Shown: piece by piece, positions 8,467 to 17,304 of the stretch
Layout of the letters: every line of letters begins with the position of its first letter
How positions within the stretch are numbered: the stretch's first letter is position 1
Assembly: GCF_014306625.1 (NCBI RefSeq)
Contig: NZ_JACRYL010000009.1
Span: 10,039 to 74,038 of the forward strand
Direction of reading: 5' to 3'
Source: Pedobacter fastidiosus
GTDB lineage: Bacteria; Bacteroidota; Bacteroidia; Sphingobacteriales; Sphingobacteriaceae
DNA: 64,000 bases
The notes under the pieces: generated by a model
What the model was told of the DNA's origin: nothing
What the model saw: the letters and a program-made list of their open reading frames with translations, nothing else
Databases searched by the model: none
Program-made: the position numbers and the translations under genes

Positions 8467-9768
8467 ATGAAGCTACAAAAACTTGTATTTACACTAATTT
8501 TCTTTTCGTTCGCTCTAACGGCTTCGGCTCAAACCGCAAATGAATTAAAGCGGAAAAAAGAGGCAATCCAACGCGAAATTGAGCAGCTCCAAAAAAATTT
8601 AAACAAAACTGCAAGTGGTAAAAAACTTACCCTACAGCAGATTAACACTATAAATACTCAAATTAGGTTGCGTCAGGATAAGATTGGGACCATCAATTCT
8701 GAAATAAAAAATCTAGATAACCAAATCTCAAAGAACACGAATACCGTACATACGTTGCAAGGTCAGTTAGGCGATCTTAAAAAGGAATATGCGGGCATGA
8801 TTAGGTTTGCGCAACGCAACAGAAACTCTTATGATAAGATGATGTTCATATTTGCTGCAAAAGATTTTAATCAAGCTTATAAACGCATTAAATATTTACA
8901 GCAGTTTAGCCAATATCGTAAAAAACAGGCGGGTTATATAGAAAATACCCAACAGGATTTAAATGGTAAAATAAAAGTATTAGATCAAACTTTAAGAGAA
9001 AAAAGTAATCTCTTAAAAGATCAAGAGCGAGAAAAAGAGCGTTTAGGTAAAGATAAAAACGAACAATCTGTTGCCTTAAATAAATTAAGCAAACAGGAGA
9101 AACAGTTTAAGCAAGATATTAATACCAGAAAGAAACAGCAGGCTCAAATAGACAGAGCAATTGCTGCAGCAATTCAACGTGCAATAGAAGAAGCAAGAAG
9201 AAAAGCTGCCGAAGAAGCACGTATCGCTGCCGCAAAAGCAGCCGCAGAAGCTAGAGCTGCGGAGGCAAAAGCAAAAGCGGAGAACAGGCCAATACCTAAG
9301 GCACCGACCGTTTCTACAAAAGAAAAAACAACTGGAGAGTTATTAACAGCAACCCCGGAAGCCGCTAGATTATCTGCTGGTTTTGAAAACAATAGAGGCA
9401 GATTGCCATGGCCAGTTGCAACGGGAAGTATTACTGAAAGATATGGGTCGCATAAAGTTGATTTGGCGAGCTACACAAACGATGGTGTAGATATTACTAC
9501 TAATGATGGTGCTACAGTTAGAGCGGTTTTTGCTGGAAAAGTATTAACAGTTCAATATATTCAAGGTAGAGGAGTTGTGATTATTATTCATGGTGAATAT
9601 ATTACGGTTTACCAGAATTTAAGAAACGTATCTGTAACTACGGGTAGCAATGTAGACACAAAACAAGCAATTGGTGTTGTTGCAAATACTGGAGATGATG
9701 CAATTTTGAAGTTTCAGATTAGAAGAGGTCAATCTACTTTAAACCCCGAGGCTTGGATTAGTAAATAA
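8467..9768 (+). CDS. EnvC-like murein hydrolase activator (degenerate M23 peptidase)
   Basis: A 433-residue exported protein. It has a signal peptide (ends ALTASAQ), a long coiled coil from about residue 25 to 235, an Ala/Glu/Lys-rich linker, and a C-terminal LytM/M23 domain from about 310. The zinc-site motifs are incomplete: GVDITTNDGA lacks the usual first His pattern and YQNL replaces YxHL. The architecture and the lost ligands match EnvC-type activators of cell-wall amidases more than active endopeptidases. A TACTTTTG box (8454-8461) ends just 5 bp before the ATG, suggesting a very short leader. Confidence 0.85.
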   Translation: MKLQKLVFTLIFFSFALTASAQTANELKRKKEAIQREIEQLQKNLNKTASGKKLTLQQINTINTQIRLRQDKIGTINSEIKNLDNQISKNTNTVHTLQGQLGDLKKEYAGMIRFAQRNRNSYDKMMFIFAAKDFNQAYKRIKYLQQFSQYRKKQAGYIENTQQDLNGKIKVLDQTLREKSNLLKDQEREKERLGKDKNEQSVALNKLSKQEKQFKQDINTRKKQQAQIDRAIAAAIQRAIEEARRKAAEEARIAAAKAAAEARAAEAKAKAENRPIPKAPTVSTKEKTTGELLTATPEAARLSAGFENNRGRLPWPVATGSITERYGSHKVDLASYTNDGVDITTNDGATVRAVFAGKVLTVQYIQGRGVVIIIHGEYITVYQNLRNVSVTTGSNVDTKQAIGVVANTGDDAILKFQIRRGQSTLNPEAWISK

Positions 9769-9813
9769 AAGAACACAGTTTTAAATGTTATATTTGTATA
9801 AAATAGATTAGTG

Positions 9814-10179
9814 ATGTATCAAGGCACGTTATTAGAATTTTTAAACATGGGTGGATCAGAGATCGTACTCATTTTAGTAGTAGTTCTTTTGTTATTTGGT
9901 GGTAAAAAATTGCCAGAATTAGCACGAGGCTTAGGAAAAGGAATCAGAGAGTTTAAAGACGCATCTGATGGTGTGAAGCGTGAAATTCATAGAAATATTA
10001 ATGCTATGGATATAGATAAAGAAGAAGAACAAGCCGTAACCAATAGTAATGAACGCCATCACCCAACAGAAGAACCTTCGGTTGATGAGAAAGTAGAACA
10101 CGGTGTAAATACACCACCACATCCCTCAGTTAGCACTCCCATAGATGAAAAAACAGTAACTGACAGTCAAAAAGTTTAA
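9814..10179 (+). CDS. TatA/E-family translocase subunit with acidic tail
   Basis: A 121-residue protein with the TatA pattern: an N-terminal transmembrane helix ([20 protein letters not shown]) followed by the amphipathic helix [15 protein letters not shown] and a long acidic, Pro- and His-containing tail. TatA forms the pore of the twin-arginine pathway for folded proteins. I chose ATG 9814; a GTG directly upstream (9811) is possible. The tail is longer than in the second TatA gene 12 bp downstream. A TATATTTG box lies at 9789-9796. Confidence 0.85.
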   Translation: MYQGTLLEFLNMGGSEIVLILVVVLLLFGGKKLPELARGLGKGIREFKDASDGVKREIHRNINAMDIDKEEEQAVTNSNERHHPTEEPSVDEKVEHGVNTPPHPSVSTPIDEKTVTDSQKV

Positions 10180-10191
10180 TCAAAAAAAGTT

Positions 10192-10392
10192 ATGTTAAAT
10201 ACAACAATAGCAGCAATGCTTGGAACACCAGAAATAATCATTATTGCGGTAGTGGTACTTTTATTATTTGGTGGTAAAAAAATTCCTGAACTTATGCGTG
10301 GTTTAGGTAAAGGTGTTAAAGAATTTAAAGATGGTAAAGACGGGGTTGATGGGGAACAAGTAGATCCTTCTAACCGCGATAAAACCGTTTAA
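10192..10392 (+). CDS. tatA: Sec-independent protein translocase TatA
   Basis: A 66-residue TatA/E protein: transmembrane helix [19 protein letters not shown], then the amphipathic helix [18 protein letters not shown]. The length is normal for TatA. It follows the longer TatA-like gene by 12 bp, and the two transmembrane/hinge regions are nearly identical, so they are tandem paralogs. No tatC is present in this window. Confidence 0.92.
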   Translation: MLNTTIAAMLGTPEIIIIAVVVLLLFGGKKIPELMRGLGKGVKEFKDGKDGVDGEQVDPSNRDKTV

Positions 10393-10410
10393 TTGCAATA
10401 AATTTTAGTT

Positions 10411-11829
10411 TTGAAGAAATACAGCTCTCTTAAAGAGATACAAACGCTCATTTCGCAAAAGCAGTTAACTCTACCCAATTTATTGGCTTATTATTTTAAG
10501 CAAATTGAAGATAACAAACACCTCAATGCATTCAACGAGGTGTTTTTTTATTCGGCAGAAGTTCAGGCTCAAGCGGTACAGCAAAAGATAGAACAAGGTA
10601 CAGCGGGGAAACTTGCGGGCATGGTAATTGGTATTAAAGATAATATCTGTTATAAGGATCATGTGGTTACGGCATCATCAAAAATGCTTGATGGTTTTGT
10701 ATCGCCTTATTCATCTACAGTTGTTAAACGTTTATTACAGGAAGATGCCGTGATTATCGGTCGTTTAAACTGTGATGAATTTGCAATGGGTGGCTCTAAT
10801 GAGACTTCGTATTTCGGTCCGGCAAAAAATGCTGCGAATGCAGAACTTGTTCCAGGAGGCTCATCTGGTGGTTCGGCAGTTGCCGTTCAAGCCGATATGT
10901 GTTTATCTGCATTGGGAACCGATACAGGTGGATCTGTTAGGCAACCCGCTGCGTTTTGTGGGCAAATTGGGTTAAAGCCAACTTATGGTCGTATTTCTAG
11001 ATATGGCGTAATTGCCTATGCTTCTTCTTTCGATCAAGTTGGGCCGATCACTTCATCTGTTGAAGATGCTGCCTTACTTTTGCAGGTTTTGGCAGGCGCT
11101 GATGAAAATGATTCTACGGTATCTCCGCTAGAAGTTCCGGATTACCCAGCTCACTTAGAAACGAATGAAAAACAAAAAATTGCTGTTTTAAAAGAAACGA
11201 TGGAAAGCGATGCGCTCGATCCCGAAATTAAAATGGCCATTTTACAATCAATCGAAAACCTAAAAGAACAAGGCCATACAGTAGAATATGTGTCTTTCGA
11301 TCTTTTAGATTACCTCGTTCCGGCTTATTATATTTTAACTACGGCAGAAGCTTCCTCAAATCTATCTAGATATGATGGTGTGCACTATGGACATAGAAAT
11401 ACAGAGGCAAAATCGCTTAACGAATTGTATAAAAAATCTCGTGCTGAAGGTTTTGGAGAAGAAGTAAAACGAAGAATCCTTTTAGGAACCTTTGTTTTAA
11501 GCGCAGGATATTATGATGCTTATTATCAAAAAGCGCAACAAGTACGGAGATTAATTAAAGAAAAATTAGACGCTTTGTTTCAGGATTACGATTTAATTTT
11601 ATCGCCTGTGGCACCAACCCCAGCATTTAAAATTGGCGATAACATGCAAGATCCTTTGGTAATGTATATGGCCGATATTTTTACAGTTCTCCCATCACTA
11701 AGTGGTAATCCAGCTATCGCGTTGCCATTAGGCAATAATAGTGCAGGTTTGCCGTTAAGTATTCAGTTTACAGCCAAACATTTTGAGGAAGGTAAGCTTC
11801 TGGCTTTTTCTCAGGCATTTTTAAAATAG
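10411..11829 (+). CDS. gatA: Asp-tRNA(Asn)/Glu-tRNA(Gln) amidotransferase subunit A
   Basis: A 472-residue amidase-signature enzyme. The catalytic triad is visible: Lys76 in GIKDNICYK, cis-Ser151 in GGSSGGSAVAV and nucleophile Ser175 in DTGGSVRQPA. GatA releases ammonia from glutamine, which GatB uses to convert mischarged Asp-tRNA(Asn) or Glu-tRNA(Gln). The start is TTG at 10411; no suitable ATG precedes the conserved region. gatB and gatC are not in the window, as is common in this phylum where the genes are dispersed. A terminator-like hairpin sits inside the early coding region. Confidence 0.95.
   Translation: MKKYSSLKEIQTLISQKQLTLPNLLAYYFKQIEDNKHLNAFNEVFFYSAEVQAQAVQQKIEQGTAGKLAGMVIGIKDNICYKDHVVTASSKMLDGFVSPYSSTVVKRLLQEDAVIIGRLNCDEFAMGGSNETSYFGPAKNAANAELVPGGSSGGSAVAVQADMCLSALGTDTGGSVRQPAAFCGQIGLKPTYGRISRYGVIAYASSFDQVGPITSSVEDAALLLQVLAGADENDSTVSPLEVPDYPAHLETNEKQKIAVLKETMESDALDPEIKMAILQSIENLKEQGHTVEYVSFDLLDYLVPAYYILTTAEASSNLSRYDGVHYGHRNTEAKSLNELYKKSRAEGFGEEVKRRILLGTFVLSAGYYDAYYQKAQQVRRLIKEKLDALFQDYDLILSPVAPTPAFKIGDNMQDPLVMYMADIFTVLPSLSGNPAIALPLGNNSAGLPLSIQFTAKHFEEGKLLAFSQAFLK
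10516..10549 (+). other. Terminator-like hairpin inside gatA codons 36-46
   Basis: AAACACCTC (10516-10524) and GAGGTGTTT (10537-10545) form a perfect 9-bp stem with a 12-base loop, and the T-run reaches 10549. This has the form of an intrinsic terminator on the coding strand but lies within gatA, encoding part of KHLNAFNEVFF. It may be chance, or a premature-termination or pausing site. Confidence 0.5.
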
Positions 11830-11952
11830 GCATTAGCTCGGTTGAGCTGTGTTATTAATTTCGTTAACCTCGATTCGTGTTTCAACATACGAAAATCGAT
11901 AATGATTTGTAATGATACAGATTATGGTTGACGAGAATAAACCAAATAGCCC

Positions 11953-13362
11953 ATGATTAAAAAATTACTTTTTACTTCAATTTGTGCTTTTACAGGATTC
12001 ATTTCTTCCGCATCTGCGCAACAAACAATCAAAACCGATAGCATTTCCAAAGTTCAGAACAACATTTTCGTTAATACAGATACGGTAGCTGTTCCTCTTA
12101 TTTATGAAAACCCATTGTTAATGGGGCAAAATTATATCTATAAACTTAGGCTCGATTCGATTGTAAAAACCATTCCATTGCCTTACAACGAGTACGTTCA
12201 GCAGTATATAGATATTTACGCCAAACGAAAAGATATGTTTGGTAAAATGATCGGACTCTCCAGCTATTATTTCCCGATTTTTGATAAGGCTCTGAAAGAT
12301 TATAACCTTCCAACAGAAATAAAATATCTAACCATTGTAGAATCTCAGATGAATCCACATGCCATTTCTAGAGTTGGCGCAACCGGAATTTGGCAATTTA
12401 TGTTTGGCACTGGAAAAGCCTATGGTTTAAAAATGGATAATTTTGTTGATGAACGAAAAGATCCCATTCAAGCCAGTTATGCAGCAGCGGCTTACTTTAG
12501 AGATGCCTTTGAAGAGCTGGGCGATTGGTTATTGGCCATTGCAGCCTATAATTGTGGTAAAGGAAATGTTAACCGAGCCATTGACAAAGCAGGATCGAGA
12601 GATTTTTGGGAGATTAGACAGTTTCTCCCTAAAGAAACCCGAAACTATGTGCCTGCATTTATTGCTGCAGTTTATGTAATGAATTATTCTGGAAAACATC
12701 AAATCACGGCTCAGGCTTGTAACCTCTTTTTAAAAACAGATACTGTTCAGGTTAATAAATTTATCTCTTTATCTACATTGGCAAAAGCGTTAAATGTAGA
12801 AGAATCAATTTTGTTTGCTTTAAATCCATCTTATAAGAAGAAAATTGTAAATGGTACGGACGAACTCCCGAAACGGATTGTGATGCCTAAACTTAAAGAT
12901 TTTGATTATGCCGCAGTTTATGATGTGTTGAACAATTCTGGCGCTGATATGGACATGAGAATTATTCAAGCCAGTACAGATGATGTTCGCGATTTACGTA
13001 AGAAAAAAGTTGCTTTCTCAAGCGCTCCCAATTCTAATATTGTTTATCACAAAGTAACTTCTGGCCAAAGCCTTAATACAGTAGCAGATAAATATGGTGT
13101 TGAAGTTCAGGATTTAAAAGTTTGGAACGGACTTAAGAGCAAAACAATTGTTCCTGGGCAGAAACTTAAAATTTATACTAAAAATTACAATCGCTTAAAG
13201 GCTCCGGCATCTTTTTCAAATTATACTGTAAAAATGGGGGATACGCTTTCAGAAATTGCCGAAAAATTTAATGGTGCAACAGTTCAGAGCATTAAAAGAG
13301 ATAATAGATTGGCAAAAGCAGGTTTACAGCCGGGCATGGTATTGAAAATAAGTAAGGGGTAG
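11953..13362 (+). CDS. MltD-like lytic transglycosylase with two LysM domains
   Basis: A 469-residue exported enzyme. It has a signal peptide (ending SSASAQ), then an SLT domain at about residues 100-240 with catalytic Glu130 in TIVESQMNPHA and the supporting motifs GATGIWQFM and AIAAYNCGKGN. Two C-terminal LysM domains follow (YHKVTSGQSLNTVADKYG and YTVKMGDTLSEIAEKF). It cleaves peptidoglycan glycan strands to anhydro-muropeptides, in the periplasm or at the outer membrane. It converges with the HlyD gene; the stops are only a few bases apart if the HlyD reading frame is extended. Confidence 0.93.
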   Translation: MIKKLLFTSICAFTGFISSASAQQTIKTDSISKVQNNIFVNTDTVAVPLIYENPLLMGQNYIYKLRLDSIVKTIPLPYNEYVQQYIDIYAKRKDMFGKMIGLSSYYFPIFDKALKDYNLPTEIKYLTIVESQMNPHAISRVGATGIWQFMFGTGKAYGLKMDNFVDERKDPIQASYAAAAYFRDAFEELGDWLLAIAAYNCGKGNVNRAIDKAGSRDFWEIRQFLPKETRNYVPAFIAAVYVMNYSGKHQITAQACNLFLKTDTVQVNKFISLSTLAKALNVEESILFALNPSYKKKIVNGTDELPKRIVMPKLKDFDYAAVYDVLNNSGADMDMRIIQASTDDVRDLRKKKVAFSSAPNSNIVYHKVTSGQSLNTVADKYGVEVQDLKVWNGLKSKTIVPGQKLKIYTKNYNRLKAPASFSNYTVKMGDTLSEIAEKFNGATVQSIKRDNRLAKAGLQPGMVLKISKG

Positions 13363-13365
13363 GAA

Positions 13366-13518
13366 TTACTTTTTCATAACATATTTTAGGTTATCAAACA
13401 AACGTTCAATCAGCCTTCTGTCGTTTGTAATAATTTCTGCAGATCCCTTAGCTTCCGCTTTTGCTTCTAATGTTGTGCCGTAATTCGTTGTTAATTGGTT
13501 AGGGAAATCAACCAAGAT
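13366..13518 (-). pseudogene. Detached C-terminal 50 codons of the HlyD gene
   Basis: Reading the minus strand in the same frame past the HlyD stop (13519-13521) gives 50 codons, ending at a TAA at 13366-13368. They begin ILVDFPNQLTTNYGTT and end RRLIERLFDNLKY plus VMKK. This is the standard C-terminus of Bacteroidota HlyD-type fusion proteins (DLPNGL, then AEIIT.D.RLLERIF). The upstream stop therefore looks like a nonsense mutation in a once-longer gene of 440 codons. Confidence 0.8.
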
Positions 13519-14688
13519 TTAGTAAGTTTCTATTTCGTTTTTATCCGTTTTAGCTGTACTTGTGGTTAGCGAAATAGAATTCACTTTTCCAGTTGCCGAT
13601 CCATATTCATTGTAAGGATAGTTGTCTAATTTAACAATGACCTCTTGCCCTTTCTTTATTTTTCCCGACCCTTGAGATGCAACGATAACTTGGCCGAGTA
13701 AATCAGTTTGCTTTGGGATTATTGTAAAAACCTGTTCTCCATTTTGAACAAATTGGTTCTCATTGTAAAATTTTAGAAATTGCACCTTTCCATTAAAGGG
13801 CGCTCTAAATACATATTTCTGATTCCAACTTTTAATGTTATCCGTTAAATCATTGTATGCTGATATTAAGGCAATTCGTAATTCCTTTTCCTTTTCTGGT
13901 TTGGTTACGCCAAGTTCTTTCAATCTGCTTTCCGTTTGTTGGATTTGTTGTTTAGCTACTGTTAAATTATTTAGCGTATTTTGATAAGCATCTTTAGATG
14001 AGATGTAACTCATCTGTGTTTTATCTAATTCAGATTCGCTGATTACTTTTTTCGTGAATAGTGTAGAATCTCTTGAATAAAATTTATGAACGTATGCTAA
14101 CGTATTCTTTGCCATGATAATCCGTTTTTCAGCAGAGGTTATTGCCATTTGTTGCTCATTTAAAATTTCATGTAAACTCTTTCCCTGCTTATCATATAAA
14201 TGATGATCTCTAAAATTTATCATTTGTTGGAGCGCAGATGAAAACGCGTAATATTTTATATTTAATTCTCCCAAAGAAAAATTTTTGGGTAAATTTTGAA
14301 AAAGTACTAAAATGGAATCGCTATTGGGATTATAAGGCTTAATTAGGCTATCTATAAAATTTACTTGGATTGGATTTGTAGCATTTTCCAAATAGGCAAT
14401 AACTTGCCCTTCCTTAACATTATCCATTGATTTTATATGGTTTAATTTGATTTTACCATAACTATTGGATACCAACTTTAAAGGGGCGGTATTTGAATTA
14501 ATTACAATCTGCCCGGAAACAACATCAGGATAGCGCACTAGCCAACCGAAAACAGCCATTAAAATGAATAAGAAAAATACAATCATACTAATCCAGAAAC
14601 CAAACCGAACAGGCATTCTTTCGATGATGTGTTGTACTTCCTCACTACGTTCTGATTGTAAGGCTACATTTAATTTAGAAGTTTCCAT
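13519..14688 (-). CDS. HlyD-family membrane fusion protein, truncated by a premature stop
   Basis: A 389-residue periplasmic adaptor for the C39-peptidase ABC exporter encoded just upstream (1-base overlap, TAATG). It has an N-terminal transmembrane helix (FGFWISMIVFFLFILMAVFG), a lipoyl-like first half (VVSGQIVINSNTAPLKL), a coiled-coil hairpin at about 150-280, and a beta-barrel part (FRAPFNGKVQFLKF, GQEVIVKLDNYPYNEYG). The frame ends at a TAA after ETY, and the usual C-terminal 50 residues continue in frame behind it. Either the gene is recently inactivated or a shortened adaptor is tolerated. Confidence 0.85.
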   Translation of the reverse strand: METSKLNVALQSERSEEVQHIIERMPVRFGFWISMIVFFLFILMAVFGWLVRYPDVVSGQIVINSNTAPLKLVSNSYGKIKLNHIKSMDNVKEGQVIAYLENATNPIQVNFIDSLIKPYNPNSDSILVLFQNLPKNFSLGELNIKYYAFSSALQQMINFRDHHLYDKQGKSLHEILNEQQMAITSAEKRIIMAKNTLAYVHKFYSRDSTLFTKKVISESELDKTQMSYISSKDAYQNTLNNLTVAKQQIQQTESRLKELGVTKPEKEKELRIALISAYNDLTDNIKSWNQKYVFRAPFNGKVQFLKFYNENQFVQNGEQVFTIIPKQTDLLGQVIVASQGSGKIKKGQEVIVKLDNYPYNEYGSATGKVNSISLTTSTAKTDKNEIETY

Positions 14689-16955
14689 TAATTTTCAATG
14701 TTTAGAGCAGCTTCAGCATCCAAACCAGCCATGCCTGTTAAATCCATTTGAGATTGTACAAGTTGGTAATATCGCCCCTTGCGCTCCATTAATAGATCAT
14801 GATTTCCAATTTCGACAACCATTCCGCTTTGCATCACTATAATCTGATCTGCTTTACGTATTGTACTTAATCGGTGGGCAACTACGATAACTGTTTTGTC
14901 TTTAAAAACATCATCAAGCGCATCGGTAATTTTCTTTTCATTAATGGTATCCAAAGAATTTGTAGCCTCATCAAAAAACAAATAATCGGGATTTTTATAT
15001 AATGCCCTGGCGATTAAAACCCGTTGTTTTTGGCCACCGCTAAGGCCACGTCCCTGCTCTCCCATTACCGTTTGATAACCCAATGGTAGCGCTTCTATTT
15101 CTTGAGCAATATTTGCCGTATTCAATGCTTTTTTAAGCTTCTCATAATCAATGCGTTCATCATCCAATACAATGTTATTTAATATGGTATCGTTAAATAT
15201 TTTACCATCTTGCATTACCGCACCGCATTTATCTCGCCATTGGCGTAAACTAATATTATTGATATTCATATCGCCAATTTTAATTTCTCCATAACTAGGC
15301 TTGTACAAACGCAACAGTAATTTTAACAAGGTAGATTTACCACTTCCGCTATCGCCAACAATGGCTGTAACCTTACCTTCTGGAATAATAAGTCTAATGC
15401 CCTGTAAAACAACTTTGCCAGTTGGTGTATATTGAAAGGCAACGTTATTTATAATTAAGCTTTTATTGTCAGGGAGCTCAATGCTATTTTGGCCAACGCC
15501 CTCATGTTCATCGTCTAATTGGTGGATTTCATTTAGTCTTAAAAAACTAATTTTAGCAAATTGGAAAGAAATAATGAATTGGATAAATTGCTGTACGGGG
15601 CCATTGAGCATCCCAATAATAAACTGTGTAGAAATCATTACGCCAAAAGTAATCTCTCCATTTATAACCGCCCTAGCGCAATAGAAAGTAATGAATAAGT
15701 TTTTTAAGCTATCAATAAATTGTGCACCCAGGTTTTGTGTGTTGGTAATGCTTAAAACACGAAGGTTTACTTTGTAAAGCCTAGCCTGTATGTTCTCCCA
15801 TTTCCATCGCTTTTGCTTTTCGTAATTGTTAATCTTGATATCCTGTATGCTGGCGATGGTTTCTACCCAATAACTTTGGTTCTTGCTCACTAAATCAAAA
15901 TATTCCCAATCTAGTTTTTTCCTAATATTTAAAAAAGCCATTACCCAACCAACATATAGCGCACTGCCAACTAAAAAAATGTAAAATATTATTGGGTTGT
16001 AAACGAACATGATTATTCCAAAAACAACAAAAGTTAGGGTAGAAAAAATCATTCCAAGAGAGTTATTCATGATGAAGGCCCTTATTCTTTCATTGTCTTG
16101 CGCCCTTTGCAAAATATCGCCAGTCATCTTGTTCTCAAAAAACGTTATGGGCAAGCGCATCAGTTTAATGAGGTAGTCGCTTATTAATGCAATATTTACC
16201 CTCGAAGTTACATGAAGCAGGATCCAATCTCTAACCATATTGCTTAAGAGTACACTAACAATTATGGCAACATTAGCCGCTAAAACAATATTAATAAAAT
16301 CAACATCATGTGTTTGAATGCCGACATCAATTACGGCTTTACTGATAAAAGGCAAAAGACCTTGCAGTATGGTTACCAAAAGCATTACAATTAATAGATT
16401 GATAAAGCTTTTTTTATAGGGCTTAAAATAGCCTAAAAAATTTGAGAATGTTTTTCTCCTATCAATCCGTTCAGTCTCTTGGCGTTCGTAAAAATCTGCC
16501 TGTGGCTCAATAACCATTAAAATTCCTTTATCAGTGCCTTCCTTTATCCATTTTGAAGCAAATTCATCTGTGTTATATTTAACTCGTCCTCTTGCCGGGT
16601 CTGATACATAAATAGTGCCTTCGGTTTTAATTTGATCACTTTTAATTTTCCCTTTGCTTTTTACATCGTAAACTACAACAAAATGGCTGTTATCCCAATG
16701 TACAATAGCAGGTAAGGGGATTTTTAACAGCAGCTCGTTCACAGTGCATTTTAGCGATAAACTCCTGAGTCCAATTTCTTCTGAAGCATGGCTTATGTCT
16801 AGAAATGAAACGCCCTCTTTAGTTATGCCACATTTATCGCGGAGGTATTGCAGACTATAGAATTTTCCATAATGCTTTGCGATCATTTTTAAACATGCAG
16901 GGCCGCAATCCATCATGTCTAACTGTCTCTCGTTTGGGAATTTTTTTATGCTCAT
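14688..16955 (-). CDS. Peptidase-domain ABC exporter (C39, double-glycine leader processing)
   Basis: About 755 residues. The N-terminal C39 peptidase domain has catalytic Cys17 (LDMMDCGPACL), His (HWDNSHFVVV) and Asp (VSDPARG). A six-helix membrane domain follows (about 160-440), then an ABC ATPase with Walker A GDSGSGKST, signature LSGGQKQR, Walker B FFDEATNSLD and H-loop VAHRLST. Such transporters cut double-Gly leaders and export the cargo. I chose ATG 16955 because the conserved start lies there; an upstream in-frame ATG exists at 16988. It is divergent from a gene with exactly such a leader (17305) and coupled to HlyD. Confidence 0.93.
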   Translation of the reverse strand: MSIKKFPNERQLDMMDCGPACLKMIAKHYGKFYSLQYLRDKCGITKEGVSFLDISHASEEIGLRSLSLKCTVNELLLKIPLPAIVHWDNSHFVVVYDVKSKGKIKSDQIKTEGTIYVSDPARGRVKYNTDEFASKWIKEGTDKGILMVIEPQADFYERQETERIDRRKTFSNFLGYFKPYKKSFINLLIVMLLVTILQGLLPFISKAVIDVGIQTHDVDFINIVLAANVAIIVSVLLSNMVRDWILLHVTSRVNIALISDYLIKLMRLPITFFENKMTGDILQRAQDNERIRAFIMNNSLGMIFSTLTFVVFGIIMFVYNPIIFYIFLVGSALYVGWVMAFLNIRKKLDWEYFDLVSKNQSYWVETIASIQDIKINNYEKQKRWKWENIQARLYKVNLRVLSITNTQNLGAQFIDSLKNLFITFYCARAVINGEITFGVMISTQFIIGMLNGPVQQFIQFIISFQFAKISFLRLNEIHQLDDEHEGVGQNSIELPDNKSLIINNVAFQYTPTGKVVLQGIRLIIPEGKVTAIVGDSGSGKSTLLKLLLRLYKPSYGEIKIGDMNINNISLRQWRDKCGAVMQDGKIFNDTILNNIVLDDERIDYEKLKKALNTANIAQEIEALPLGYQTVMGEQGRGLSGGQKQRVLIARALYKNPDYLFFDEATNSLDTINEKKITDALDDVFKDKTVIVVAHRLSTIRKADQIIVMQSGMVVEIGNHDLLMERKGRYYQLVQSQMDLTGMAGLDAEAALNIEN

Positions 16956-16988
16956 ATAACGCCCACCATTAGGCAAATATGTAACCAA

Positions 16989-17304
16989 AGTTTAAAAGCT
17001 TACTAAAATGGCGTTCTGGGTACTTTAGGTTGCAAACCAAAGTGGGGCGCAATAATAAAAATATCCCATAATGGGGAAATTTGGGCATAAATATTCACAA
17101 CAAATAATTCTCTCTGTACGAAAAAATGATACAATTTTATGTAAAAAGTAAAAATTATATGGCGTAGTATTTATACAACAATGCCTTTGGTTATAACCTT
17201 ATAGGGCATAATGCCCAAATTTGATAGATGGCTATTTTAAAATGGGCAAACACGATGATAGCTTGGCATAGTTTTTTAACAGTAATAAGTCTAATCTTAA
17301 ATAT
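16989..17304. promoter_or_regulatory. Divergent control region between exporter and precursor genes
   Basis: 316 bp without a gene. Two similar odd palindromes stand out: CCCATAATGGG (17065-17075) and GGGCATAATGCCC (17204-17216). Both centre on an A between inverted halves. GGGCATAA also recurs singly near 17083. They could be operators for one regulator acting on both directions. No convincing TTTG/TAnnTTTG promoter pair was found for either gene, so start sites are unassigned. Confidence 0.4.
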
